From Bacteroidota bacterium (lineage in GTDB: Bacteria; Bacteroidota; Bacteroidia; Chitinophagales; Chitinophagaceae): 64,000 nucleotides of DNA. Positions 42,454 through 51,497 of the stretch are shown piece by piece. The DNA is taken from NCBI GenBank assembly GCA_020161435.1, contig JAIUNV010000003.1:62001-126000 (forward strand), in the 5' to 3' direction. How positions within the stretch are numbered: position 1 is the stretch's first letter; the number at the start of each line of letters is the position of its first letter. The translations under genes were made by a program, and so were the position numbers. A model generated the notes under the pieces. The model made no database searches. It was not told where the DNA came from and worked only from the letters and a program-made list of their open reading frames with translations.

Positions 42454-43368
42454 ATGAAAAACCAAATCACCTGCTGCCTCGCCGGCCTGCTGCTGTTGCT
42501 GGCCGCCTGCAAAAAAGATGACACACCTACTACCCCCAAAGTATACCGCTTTACCAGCAGCATATCCGTAGACGGCCTCACCCGTACTTACACTGTCAAC
42601 CTGCCACCCAATTACTACGAAGCCAACAATTTGTCGCTGGTGATAGCCCTGCACGGCGGCGGTGGCAGTGGTGCCCAGTTCGAAAGCACCAATAGGCTCA
42701 CCCCCAAGGCCAATGCCTCCGGTTTCATTGTGGTGTACCCCGATGGTACCGGCATCATCAAAACCTGGAATGCAGGCCGCTGCTGCGGCTCTGCCATGAA
42801 CAACAAAGTGGATGATGTAAAATTCATCAGCCAACTCATAGATAAACTGCTGGCCGATTACAAAATCAATCCCAAAAAAGTGTACGCCACCGGCCACTCC
42901 AACGGCGGCATGCTTTGCTACCGCCTCGCCTGCGAACTATCCAATAAAATTGCCGCCATTGCACCCAATGGTTGCAGCATGGTGATGTCTACCCCATGCA
43001 ACCCCGCAAGGCCAGTACCCATTTTGCACATGCATTCCAAACTCGACCAGCATGTGCCTTATCAGGGTGGTGTGGGCAATGGTGTAACCGGCATTTCAGT
43101 GCCGCCACTCGATTCCGTATTTACCGTGTGGTCGGGCAAAAACGGTTGCACCAATCCCAACCAGCTGAGCTTTAGCAACAGCAGCTATAGCCTTACCAAA
43201 TGGCTGAACTGCAGCAACAACAGCAGCGTCCATTTTTACCTGACCAACGATGGCGGCCACGGCTGGCCCGGAGGATTGCCCGGCGGCCCCAGCTCCGATA
43301 TTCCCTCCACCGCCATTAATGCCAATGATTTGCTCTGGGAATTTTTTCAGCAGTATCAACTGCCATAA
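42454..43368 (+). CDS. Secreted lipoprotein esterase, PHB-depolymerase/feruloyl-esterase-like alpha/beta hydrolase
   Basis: Starting at ATG 42454, the 304-residue protein has a lipoprotein signal (LLLAAC lipobox, Cys19) and an LpqC-like alpha/beta-hydrolase fold. The features are the oxyanion region ALHGGGGSGAQFE, WNAGRCCG, the nucleophile elbow GHSNGGML (Ser) and the late His in NDGGHGWPGG. The family includes polyhydroxybutyrate depolymerases and feruloyl or acetylxylan esterases; the substrate is unknown. The open frame extends 65 codons upstream through a GC-rich intergenic element, which I reject as coding. Confidence 0.9.
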   Translation: MKNQITCCLAGLLLLLAACKKDDTPTTPKVYRFTSSISVDGLTRTYTVNLPPNYYEANNLSLVIALHGGGGSGAQFESTNRLTPKANASGFIVVYPDGTGIIKTWNAGRCCGSAMNNKVDDVKFISQLIDKLLADYKINPKKVYATGHSNGGMLCYRLACELSNKIAAIAPNGCSMVMSTPCNPARPVPILHMHSKLDQHVPYQGGVGNGVTGISVPPLDSVFTVWSGKNGCTNPNQLSFSNSSYSLTKWLNCSNNSSVHFYLTNDGGHGWPGGLPGGPSSDIPSTAINANDLLWEFFQQYQLP

Positions 43369-43477
43369 CAATCGCCTTTAGAAAGATGACGTTGTTACGA
43401 AGGGCTTCCCGACTGTAACAGCGGCGTGGTCGTTTATCGAACACTTTCTACTTTTGACGTTCATTATATTGAGGCGT

Positions 43478-44047
43478 ATGAGAAAGCATTTGTATGTATT
43501 ACCACTGCTGCTGCTGAGCATGCATGCAGCCATGGCACAGGGCATGAAGGAAGCCCCGGCCGACAAAGCCCTTGTGTATTTTCTTCGCCCTTCTGGCCTG
43601 GGGGCACTCATCAACTTTAGTTTTTTCGATAGTGCACAAGTCATAGGCCGCTTCAATGGCGAAAAATACATGCTGTATGAATGTGCACCGGGACCACATA
43701 TTTTTTGGGCACGTTCAGAAAACAAGTCGTTCATCAGCGGGCATCTCGAAGCAGGCAAGGTTTATTTTATAGAGGCACAACCGCAAATGGGTGGCATTAA
43801 AGCCGGAGTTGAACTGGTACAGGTAGACCCGGCAGATACCAAGCGAATGGAACGGTTGTTGAAATTCATCAACAAACGTAAACCACGCACATTTACGCAA
43901 GAAGAATTGACAGAACTTAGCACCGACCTGGATGATGTACTTCGCCGCGGCATGAAGGAGTTGCAAAGCATACGTAGCAACGGTGAAATGATTCCGGTAA
44001 TAGATAACAATAAACACATTGTAGTACCGCCACCAGCTACCCTCTGA
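43478..44047 (+). CDS. DUF2846-type secreted protein
   Basis: The 189-residue protein starts at ATG 43478 with a Sec signal peptide (ending MHAAMAQG). The core KALVYFLRPSGLGALINFSF, YECAPGPHIFWARSENKSF and YFIEAQPQMGG matches the DUF2846 beta-sandwich family, whose role is unknown. A C-terminal charged helical part (MERLLKFINKRKPRTFTQEE) follows. It is a single gene ending at a strong terminator. Confidence 0.8.
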   Translation: MRKHLYVLPLLLLSMHAAMAQGMKEAPADKALVYFLRPSGLGALINFSFFDSAQVIGRFNGEKYMLYECAPGPHIFWARSENKSFISGHLEAGKVYFIEAQPQMGGIKAGVELVQVDPADTKRMERLLKFINKRKPRTFTQEELTELSTDLDDVLRRGMKELQSIRSNGEMIPVIDNNKHIVVPPPATL

Positions 44048-44057
44048 TTTTCTTTTT

Positions 44058-44093
44058 TACAACGCCATGCATTTCTTACAGCATGGCGTTGTA
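44058..44093. terminator. Intrinsic terminator after the DUF2846 gene
   Basis: The perfect 13-bp inverted repeat TACAACGCCATGC (44058-44070) / GCATGGCGTTGTA (44081-44093) has a 10-nt loop and is followed by CTTTTC. Confidence 0.83.
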
Positions 44094-44122
44094 CTTTTCA
44101 GCCCTTCCTTCAACCAACTGCT

Positions 44123-44956
44123 ATGCAAACACTTTCTTTTTCCATTGACATCAATGCATCACCCGACACCGTATGGTTCGTACTCTGGAACGATGAGCTC
44201 TACCGTAAATGGACAACCGCTTTTTGCGAAGGTTCTTATGTGGTGAGCACCTGGGAGCCAGGCAGCCGCATCCATTTTTTATCGCCGGGCGGCCGCGGCA
44301 TGTATGCCGATATTGTGGAGATGGAAGCACCACACAGCATGCGGTTCAAACACTTGGGCGAGATAGTAGATTTTGAAGAAACAACACCTCCGGAAAATTG
44401 GTCTGATGCCATTGAAGCGTATCAATTGGAAGCAACTGCTGCAGGCACCAAGCTGCATGTGTCGGTAGATACACTGGAAGCATACTGCGGTCCATTTGAA
44501 GACATGTTTCCAAAAGCTTTGGCCATAGTAAAAACATTATCAGAAGATTTTCAGATACACATCAGCACCCATGTGCTGGCTGATATTGAAACCGTATGGC
44601 AATGCTTTACACAACCCGAGCACGTTACACAATGGAATCAGGCATCTGACGACTGGCATACCCCACATGCCGAAACTGACCTGCGGGTAGGAGGTACTTT
44701 TACCCACCGCATGGAAGCCAAAGATGGTAGCATGGGATTTGATTTTATCGGCACGTTTGATGTGGTAGAACCTTTTACCCGCCTGGCGTATCATATGGAG
44801 GATGGCCGTAAGGTCAACGTTACTTTCACGGAAACAGATACGGGCACACAGGTACACGAATCTTTCGATCCGGAATATGAAAACAGCTTCGAATTGCAAT
44901 ACGCTGGCTGGGGTGCCATTTTGGAAAATTTCAGGCAATATGTGGAGCAAACTTAA
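44123..44956 (+). CDS. Tandem SRPBCC (AHSA1-type) protein
   Basis: This 277-residue cytoplasmic protein carries two SRPBCC/START-like domains: about 1-132 (SFSIDINASPDTVWFVLWND, RIHFLSPGGRGMYADIVEM) and about 140-277 (ISTHVLADIETVWQCFTQPE, GGTFTHRMEAKDG, ending GWGAILENFRQYVEQT). Such domains bind hydrophobic ligands. AHSA1-like bacterial members are mostly uncharacterised. Fusion of two complete copies in one chain is less common than single-domain proteins. It is a single gene between two terminators. Confidence 0.88.
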   Translation: MQTLSFSIDINASPDTVWFVLWNDELYRKWTTAFCEGSYVVSTWEPGSRIHFLSPGGRGMYADIVEMEAPHSMRFKHLGEIVDFEETTPPENWSDAIEAYQLEATAAGTKLHVSVDTLEAYCGPFEDMFPKALAIVKTLSEDFQIHISTHVLADIETVWQCFTQPEHVTQWNQASDDWHTPHAETDLRVGGTFTHRMEAKDGSMGFDFIGTFDVVEPFTRLAYHMEDGRKVNVTFTETDTGTQVHESFDPEYENSFELQYAGWGAILENFRQYVEQT

Positions 44957-45022
44957 TGGCTGCATACATATTGCTCAATGAGCATTTACAGCTACTGCCA
45001 TAGCGTTTTTTAACACTTTCAT

Positions 45023-45056
45023 AAAAGCCTTCTACATACATATGTTGAAGGCTTTT
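45023..45056. terminator. Intrinsic terminator after the SRPBCC gene
   Basis: The 10-bp inverted repeat AAAAGCCTTC (45023-45032) / GAAGGCTTTT (45047-45056) is followed by T. The rest of the 327-bp gap up to the antiporter gene shows only AT-rich sequence and a chance open frame (45042-45245). Confidence 0.78.
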
Positions 45057-45283
45057 TGCTTCGGTATCATCATCATGTTGATGTGCCCTACTAACTGGAA
45101 ACAGTGGCTTTTCAACGATTTCTACTTTCATCTGATTGTTCCAATATTATATCAGCTATTTATTATCATCATCAATATTAAAAAGGCTGCACAGCTACTC
45201 CAACGGCATTCAATATTTTTTTCTATATTATTGCAACAATGGTGATTTCAAGTTTTAATTTTTTCACTTAAGTAACCTTGATT

Positions 45284-47560
45284 ATGGCGCATTTACCAGC
45301 ATTAATACATGACTTAGCATTAATACTGATTACTGGTGCAGTAGCCACATTGTTATTCCGGCAAATTAAACAGCCACTTGTATTAGGGTACATTATTGCA
45401 GGCTTTTTTGTAGGCCCGTATTTTCATTTTTTACCTACGGTAGCCGATACAGAAAACATTAAAACGCTGGCAGAAATTGGTGTCATCTTTTTACTCTTTA
45501 GCCTGGGTTTAGAATTCAGTTTTAAAAAACTCATGCGGGTTGGCGGCACCGCTTCCATCACTGCATTTGTTGAAATTGCATTCATTACCGTTGCCGGATT
45601 TTTTACAGGCAAATGGTTGGGTTGGTCATCTATGGACAGTTTGTTTTTAGGAGGTATGCTGGCCAGTTCTTCCACCACTATTATCATACGTGCATTTGAT
45701 GAGCTAGGTGTAAAAAATAAACAATTTGCCCGCATCGTTTTTGGAGTATTGGTGGTAGAAGACATTGTAGTGATTTTATTAATGGTATTGCTATCCACCA
45801 TTGCGGTTACACAACAGTTTCAGGGAAGCGAAATTATTTTTACCGTATCCAAACTGTTATTCTTCTTAGCTATTTGGTTTATAGCAGGTATCTTTTTGCT
45901 GCCTACAATTCTTAAAAAAGCCAAACACTTACTGGATGAAGAAACCTTGCTGATACTGGCACTGGGCCTTTGTTTGGGCATGGTGATACTGGCTACTCAA
46001 GTTGGTTTTAGTGCAGAGTTGGGTGCCTTTATTATGGGCTCCATTATTGCAGAAACAACCTTTGCCGAAAAAGTTGAACACCTGATAAAATCTGTCAAAG
46101 ATTTGTTTGGTGCGATATTCTTTGTATCTGTGGGTATGATGATTAATCCGGAGGCTATTGTACAATATGGCTGGCCGGTATTTGCCGTTACCATGCTCAC
46201 TCTTTTCGGAAAATTATTCAGCACTACATTGGGCGCTGTGCTATCCGGCCAGCCGCTCAAACAATCGGTGCAGGTAGGCATGAGTATGGCGCAAATTGGT
46301 GAATTCGCATTCATTGTGGCTACGCTTGGCTTATCGCTGGGGGTTATCTCCGATTTCCTTTTTCCGGTAGCCGTAGGCGCATCCGCTGTTACTACTTTTA
46401 CCACTCCATACCTCATTAAATATTCTGAACCGCTGTACAATTGGCTGGAGAAAAAACTGCCGGCAAAGTGGACACAAAAGTTGAACCGATACGCATCGAG
46501 TACGCAAAAAATTCAAGCAGAATCTGAATGGAAAACAGTGGTTGCTGCTTATAGCAAAATCATGGTTAGCAATTTGATTATCATTGTTGCCATTGTAATA
46601 GCATCCATCCGGTTTATTTGGCCATTTTTCCAAACATCGATTGACAATATACAAATCAGCAATTTGCTAAGCATGATTGCCACACTGGTACTTAGTGCAC
46701 CTTTCATTGTTGCACTCATCAATAAGCAACCGAAAACACATGCGCATAAAGAACTGTGGTTAAATAAAGCTTACAATAGAGGGCCGCTCCTTATTATCGA
46801 AATTTTCAGGGCATTGGCAGGCATCAGCATTATTGTATTTGTGGTGTTTAAAGTATACAATAATCTTACTGCTATTGTGATAGCGGTGCCCATAAGTGGT
46901 GTAATCATTTGGCTGTTTGCCAAAAGATTGCAACTGTTTTACCAACGCATTGAAAGTCGTTTCCTCCGCAATCTGCATGCCCGTGAAACGGAAGAGTATC
47001 AATCACTCACTGCTACCGTACAACGCAATCAAGATGCCCTGCAAACAGAGCTGTACAATTGGGATGCACACATTGTACAACTGGAAGTACCTGCACAAGC
47101 CTGGTACATAGGCAGAACATTGCAGGAGCTAATGTGGCGGGAGCAATTTGGCATCAACATCGTGTATATCAAACGAGGCGAAGGCGTCATTGCCACGCCA
47201 GATAAACAGCAGATTTTACTGCCTCATGATTTGATTGGTTTGATTGCTACCGACAACCAACTTCAAAACTTCAAACCGGTATTTGATACGTTGATTACTA
47301 CCGACAATGCACAGCTCGAAAGCACCGACACTATTGGTCTTGAAAAAGTATTGGTGAATGAATACACGCAGCTGAAAGGTTTGTCCATTCGTAACTCTGG
47401 TATCCGCGAAAAAACAAATGGTTTGGTGATAGGCATCATTAGAAAAAACCAGCAGTATTTAAACCCAGATTCCTCCATGGTATTTGAATGGGGTGACATG
47501 ATTTGGATTGTAGGCGACAAAAAGAAAATTCAGTATTTAAAAAAACCGCTTGCCTCCTAA
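45284..47560 (+). CDS. CPA2-family cation:proton antiporter with C-terminal TrkA-C domain
   Basis: The 758-residue protein has an N-terminal Na+/H+ exchanger domain of about 12 transmembrane segments (to about 390; QPLVLGYIIAGFFVGP, FSLGLEFSFKKL, the GGMLASSSTTIIIRAFDELG region). A further membrane region follows (about 415-540), then a cytoplasmic TrkA-C regulatory domain (about 660-755, GLSIRNSGIREKTNGLVIGI). It resembles KefB/RosB-like K+ or Na+ efflux systems. No TrkA-N nucleotide domain was recognised. ATG 45284 is preferred over the TTG at 45278. The universal stress protein gene follows after 68 bp on the same strand. Confidence 0.9.
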   Translation: MAHLPALIHDLALILITGAVATLLFRQIKQPLVLGYIIAGFFVGPYFHFLPTVADTENIKTLAEIGVIFLLFSLGLEFSFKKLMRVGGTASITAFVEIAFITVAGFFTGKWLGWSSMDSLFLGGMLASSSTTIIIRAFDELGVKNKQFARIVFGVLVVEDIVVILLMVLLSTIAVTQQFQGSEIIFTVSKLLFFLAIWFIAGIFLLPTILKKAKHLLDEETLLILALGLCLGMVILATQVGFSAELGAFIMGSIIAETTFAEKVEHLIKSVKDLFGAIFFVSVGMMINPEAIVQYGWPVFAVTMLTLFGKLFSTTLGAVLSGQPLKQSVQVGMSMAQIGEFAFIVATLGLSLGVISDFLFPVAVGASAVTTFTTPYLIKYSEPLYNWLEKKLPAKWTQKLNRYASSTQKIQAESEWKTVVAAYSKIMVSNLIIIVAIVIASIRFIWPFFQTSIDNIQISNLLSMIATLVLSAPFIVALINKQPKTHAHKELWLNKAYNRGPLLIIEIFRALAGISIIVFVVFKVYNNLTAIVIAVPISGVIIWLFAKRLQLFYQRIESRFLRNLHARETEEYQSLTATVQRNQDALQTELYNWDAHIVQLEVPAQAWYIGRTLQELMWREQFGINIVYIKRGEGVIATPDKQQILLPHDLIGLIATDNQLQNFKPVFDTLITTDNAQLESTDTIGLEKVLVNEYTQLKGLSIRNSGIREKTNGLVIGIIRKNQQYLNPDSSMVFEWGDMIWIVGDKKKIQYLKKPLAS

Positions 47561-47628
47561 TGCTTCGGCAATCAACAGTCCTTTCAGTAAGATGTCGCCA
47601 TGATTAACACTCACTAAAATGTTTTGGT

Positions 47629-48447
47629 ATGGAAAAACGATTCATTGTGCTACTCGATTTAGGAGAACATTCAGCAGCGTTGCTTCGCTATGCATACGAA
47701 TGGAGCCAATTGGCCAATGCAGCACTGTTGCTGCTGCACCAAACAAACATTGTTGTGCCGGGTCTTTCTCATGCCGAGTACAAACAAACACTCACCAACA
47801 ACGGCAATGAAGAAGCCTTACGTGATTTGGAAGCATTGGTTCAAAACACATTGCCCCCAGAAGCTGTTGTTCAATATCGCGTTTCATCTACACACCTGCT
47901 CGAACAATTAGAAGAGCTGCTGGCAGCACCTTTTGAGCAAATGATTTTTGCAGGAGCAAAAACAACCGGACTCATCAAGCGGCTTTTTCTCGGAACAAAA
48001 ACTGTCGATATTATTGAACATACCAATACCACTTTAGTGGTGATGCCTTCCGACTTTTCATCTTTTACCCATCGGCATTTGTGGGTAGCCATTGCTGAAA
48101 AGCATGCATTCAACACCAATTCTTTTCATCAGTTGCTGTCCTTATTTCCGAAAAATGAAACAAGCATTACCTTCTTTTCCATTGCTCAAAAAAACGAGAA
48201 CATCTTCCCCATTGAGCAATCCTTACAAACATTGAGCAACCAGTATAGCAATACTTATACCAGCGGCATTGCCATTTATGAAGGGGCAGATACGGCTTCC
48301 GATTTGCAAATGATTATTCAACACCCCCGGCAAGAAATTTTGGTAATGCAAAAAGGTACACGTGATTTAACGGATATCTTCTTCAGAAAATTATTGGTGA
48401 ATGAAGTAGTGTATGATGGTCGTACTCCGCTGATTATTCTTCCTTAA
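47629..48447 (+). CDS. Universal stress protein (UspA family)
   Basis: The 272-residue protein has an N-terminal Usp domain (about 3-140; FIVLLDLGEHSAALLRYAYE, then MIFAGAKTTGLIKRLFLGTKT and TLVVMPSD). The C-terminal half is a degenerate second copy. The ATP-binding G-2x-G-9x-G(S/T) motif is incomplete, so nucleotide binding is uncertain. Directly following a CPA2 antiporter, it may regulate that transporter, as Usp-antiporter pairs do elsewhere. This is inference from position. Confidence 0.87.
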   Translation: MEKRFIVLLDLGEHSAALLRYAYEWSQLANAALLLLHQTNIVVPGLSHAEYKQTLTNNGNEEALRDLEALVQNTLPPEAVVQYRVSSTHLLEQLEELLAAPFEQMIFAGAKTTGLIKRLFLGTKTVDIIEHTNTTLVVMPSDFSSFTHRHLWVAIAEKHAFNTNSFHQLLSLFPKNETSITFFSIAQKNENIFPIEQSLQTLSNQYSNTYTSGIAIYEGADTASDLQMIIQHPRQEILVMQKGTRDLTDIFFRKLLVNEVVYDGRTPLIILP

Positions 48448-48546
48448 ACTGTCAGTGAAACATCAATACAGCTACACATTACAGGCAAAGCAAAAAGAAG
48501 AATCAATAAATGAATTTGAAAACAAATAGTTGAGTACTGACTATGG

Positions 48547-49308
48547 TCAGGCATTTACGCGACTGCTGTGCACAGCAGCAGCAATTTCTTTTATCAGCAA
48601 TGGATCTTTTTCAATGGCATTGCCCACCACAATTACATCGGCACCGGCCTTGCAATTGCGATACGCTTTTTCGGGCTCGGTAATGCCGCCACCAATAATC
48701 AGCGGGGCTTCAATTATTCCGGCCACTTTTTCAATCATGCTTTCAGTAATGGGCTTGCGGGCACCACTGCCGGCATCCATGTAAATGAGTTTCATGCCCA
48801 GCATTTCGCCAGCCATGGCAGTGCACATGGCAATTTCATTTTTATCGGCAGGTATGGGAGCTGCATTCGAAATGTACGATACCGTTGTTGGCGCACCTCC
48901 ATCAATTACCATATAGCCGGTGGGCATTATTTCGAGCCCGCTTTGTTTTACTACTGGTGCACTTATCACATGCTGACCTATGAGCAACTCCGGATTGCGA
49001 CCACTGATGAGGCTGAGGTACAACAATGCATCGGCATACTTGCTTACCTGACTAGGGCTGCCGGGAAAAAGAATAACGGGGATATCGGTTTGTGCTTTAA
49101 TGTGCTGTACACAATCATCCAAATGGTTGCTGATGACCAGACTGCCCCCCAGCAAAAAATAATCGACCCTCGCATCAATAGCCAACCGCACCAGCTCATC
49201 CAAACCGTTGCGGTTCACTTTATCGGGATCAATCAGCACGGCAAAACTCTTTTGGCCTTTCTGCTTCCTCTCTACAAATATGTCGTACAGCCTGTGCTTC
49301 ATTCGCAT
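48547..49308 (-). CDS. Geranylgeranylglyceryl/heptaprenylglyceryl phosphate synthase (PcrB/GGGPS family)
   Basis: The protein of about 253 residues is a TIM-barrel prenyltransferase that joins a polyprenyl diphosphate to sn-glycerol-1-phosphate. Family blocks: FAVLIDPDKV, DYFLLGGSLV, VILFPGSPSQVS, PTGYMVIDGGAPTTV, YMDAGSGA, GGGITEPEKA and VVGNAIEKDP. In archaea this starts ether-lipid synthesis; Bacteroidota carry group II members whose product in the cell is poorly known. Start is ATG 49308 (or 49302); the open frame reaches further without support. It is a single gene, convergent with the stress protein gene. Confidence 0.93.
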   Translation of the reverse strand: MRMKHRLYDIFVERKQKGQKSFAVLIDPDKVNRNGLDELVRLAIDARVDYFLLGGSLVISNHLDDCVQHIKAQTDIPVILFPGSPSQVSKYADALLYLSLISGRNPELLIGQHVISAPVVKQSGLEIMPTGYMVIDGGAPTTVSYISNAAPIPADKNEIAMCTAMAGEMLGMKLIYMDAGSGARKPITESMIEKVAGIIEAPLIIGGGITEPEKAYRNCKAGADVIVVGNAIEKDPLLIKEIAAAVHSSRVNA

Positions 49309-49509
49309 TGAGTGTGCAACAAAAATGCAATAAAAAACGGGACGGCTAACCTTCCCCTTCAATTTTCTTTACCCAAAGCCCCAACAACCCGCTGAAATTC
49401 AGTGCTCATTGTAGTTGTTTGCGGCTTTTCCGGCAGGTCTTTTCCCCAATGCTTTATTAATATTTACCTGCCGGAAGGGGTTTGGCGTTTAAATTGTACT
49501 GCCAACCTC

Positions 49510-50418
49510 ATGATGCGTCATTTTTTCCTTACTCTTATAATGGGCTTGCTGCTGCAGGCGGCTTCAGCTCAGTATATAATTACCGGCAGCTGGTATGGCC
49601 GCGGCGAATCGAAAGCGGGCCTTACCTACAACAGCTACCTGTGCGAACTCATTTTGCTGAAAAAAGGCAACAACATTACCGGCACCCTCAACTACTTTTT
49701 TGGCCAGCACGAATACAGCACCAAGGTAAGCGGTGTGTACTGGCCCGAATCGGGCACCATTGAGTTCAAACCTTTTAAGCTCATCAGTTTTTTTGCCAAA
49801 GACAATAATGCCCCCGATTGCCAAATGGACGGCTCTCTCACTTTGTACACCAACGGGCCCGACAGTGTGCTCTATGGCCAGCTCAACCCACTGGAAAACT
49901 ACCGCTACGGCTGCCCCATTATTAATATCAGCCTGCAAAAAGCCAAGCCCCAACCCACGGCCAGCCTCAAAAAAACACAGGCCGGTGCCGGTGCGGCCAT
50001 TTCTGCAATGTCCGCCAAAAATGCCGATACGTCTATCGCACAACAGTTTCAGGTGCCCGCCTCCGTATCAGCCCTGCAGCAGCGAACTTTTGTAAAAGGC
50101 CCGCTGATTGAAGTGGATACCGACACCATTATGCTACACCTGTACGACAATGGCAAAATGGATTTCGACACGGTGTCGGTTTTCTTCAACCGGCAGCCGG
50201 TGGCCGAGCACAAACTACTGGGCCTCACCCCCATAGAAATACCATTGGTACTCGCCGCCGGCGAAAATGAAATAGCCCTGTTTGCCGAAAACCTGGGCGA
50301 AATACCGCCCAATACCGCCCTCTGCATTGTGTACGCAGGCACCCAACGCTACGACCTGAACCTCTCCAGCAGCCTGGCCACCAACGGTACCATAAGAATT
50401 AGGAAAAAGTTGAGATAG
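49510..50418 (+). CDS. Secreted protein of unknown function
   Basis: Starting at ATG 49510 the 302-residue protein has a Sec signal (MMRHFFLTLIMGLLLQAASAQ). The N-terminal half (ITGSWYGRGESKAGLTYNSY, GTLNYFFGQHEYSTKVSGVYW) looks like a beta-rich lipocalin-type fold. A Thr/Ala/Gln-rich linker follows, then a C-terminal beta domain (IMLHLYDNGKMDFDTVSVFF, IALFAENLGEIPPNTALC) that I know as frequent in secreted Chitinophagaceae proteins. No catalytic motif is seen. It is a single gene at the left border of an AT-rich island. Confidence 0.75.
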   Translation: MMRHFFLTLIMGLLLQAASAQYIITGSWYGRGESKAGLTYNSYLCELILLKKGNNITGTLNYFFGQHEYSTKVSGVYWPESGTIEFKPFKLISFFAKDNNAPDCQMDGSLTLYTNGPDSVLYGQLNPLENYRYGCPIINISLQKAKPQPTASLKKTQAGAGAAISAMSAKNADTSIAQQFQVPASVSALQQRTFVKGPLIEVDTDTIMLHLYDNGKMDFDTVSVFFNRQPVAEHKLLGLTPIEIPLVLAAGENEIALFAENLGEIPPNTALCIVYAGTQRYDLNLSSSLATNGTIRIRKKLR

Positions 50419-50503
50419 CTAATAAATTACGAGTTTGGAGATTGCATTTTGCGAAAAACGTAGGGAAATAAATAATGAGATAACACTATTGAATAATTCT
50501 TAT

Positions 50504-51442
50504 TTATTCCTTCTGACTATAGTGCTTACCAAGCCAATTATTTATCTGTCCCAGTTTTTTTTTATAGATGATTAAGGAATCTTTCGCATCATATCCTAAA
50601 GCGCTTATTGAGTTTTCATATTTACCGAGAAACAAGAATTCCATAGGGAAAGAAGCCATTGGAGTATTTGTGATAGAATCCAATGCGTTATTGACGTCAT
50701 ACAAATAGATAATTCCTGGCGTAACATTTTTGGCCGCATGCTGCAAAAAGGATTCCCATTTGCTGACTTTCCCTGCACAAATCATGACAATATCAACCGA
50801 AATGGTAGATGTATTTTGTCTGAGCTTTTTGAGCATGTGTGCTTTATCCTCACAAGGGGGACATCCCACAAAGTAACATTCTACCAATCGCACTGGTGCA
50901 CGGGCTGTATCCTGAAACTTAACCCATTTACCATCAACTGTTTTGAAAGTACTGTTTGCAATAGTTTTTAAAACTATCGGCGTCTTTTTAGCAATCATAG
51001 ACTTCCGGGCCAATGGCACTACATAGAAGTTTATCACAAACAGAAAAACAATAGACAAAAAAAATGCAAGGGCAACTTTCACTTTGCTACAACTCTTATA
51101 AATAAATGCAAGGGCCGTTCCTAATATAGGAAAAATGGTTGCTAGTGGAGCCCGCAGAGGAACTAAATCCTGTCCATTAAAGAAAGTTAAACAATCAATT
51201 ATTATAGGAATAATAATGCAAATGATAAATAACCTTAAAGATGGCGGGTAACCCCTTAACAAGAAAATTGCAAGAAAAAAATGAATAAATGTTGTTTGCA
51301 CATAGACTTTGCCATAAGAGAATTTATAAGACATATTGAGTAAACCCAATATGAAGGTTGCATTATAGATAACCACAACAGATAGAAAAACAAATGCAAA
51401 AACTAATAAAGTTTTTGCATTTGAAATTTGCGAAGAGCTCAT
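50504..51442 (-). CDS. Membrane protein with C-terminal thioredoxin-like CPPC domain
   Basis: The 312-residue protein has about five transmembrane segments (around 11-35, 50-63, 70-88, 98-115 and 121-142). A likely periplasmic thioredoxin-like domain (about 155-305) follows, with a CPPC motif at 194-197 preceded by Cys189 (VECYFVGCPPC). The layout combines a MauE/DoxX-like membrane part with a TlpA-like domain in one chain, fitting an enzyme that oxidises or isomerises disulfides. It follows the Cys-rich precursor gene by 55 bp on the same strand. I infer that it helps form that peptide's disulfides. The exact family was not recognised. Confidence 0.75.
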   Translation of the reverse strand: MSSSQISNAKTLLVFAFVFLSVVVIYNATFILGLLNMSYKFSYGKVYVQTTFIHFFLAIFLLRGYPPSLRLFIICIIIPIIIDCLTFFNGQDLVPLRAPLATIFPILGTALAFIYKSCSKVKVALAFFLSIVFLFVINFYVVPLARKSMIAKKTPIVLKTIANSTFKTVDGKWVKFQDTARAPVRLVECYFVGCPPCEDKAHMLKKLRQNTSTISVDIVMICAGKVSKWESFLQHAAKNVTPGIIYLYDVNNALDSITNTPMASFPMEFLFLGKYENSISALGYDAKDSLIIYKKKLGQINNWLGKHYSQKE

Positions 51443-51497
51443 ATGAATTAATTACCACTTGTGATGTCTTATGTGACAAGAATTTAAAATTATATAA

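Noticed and set aside
45042..45245. 67-codon hydrophobic open frame after the SRPBCC gene
   Set aside because: It starts inside the terminator hairpin, lies in AT-rich sequence and has no ribosome site or family match.
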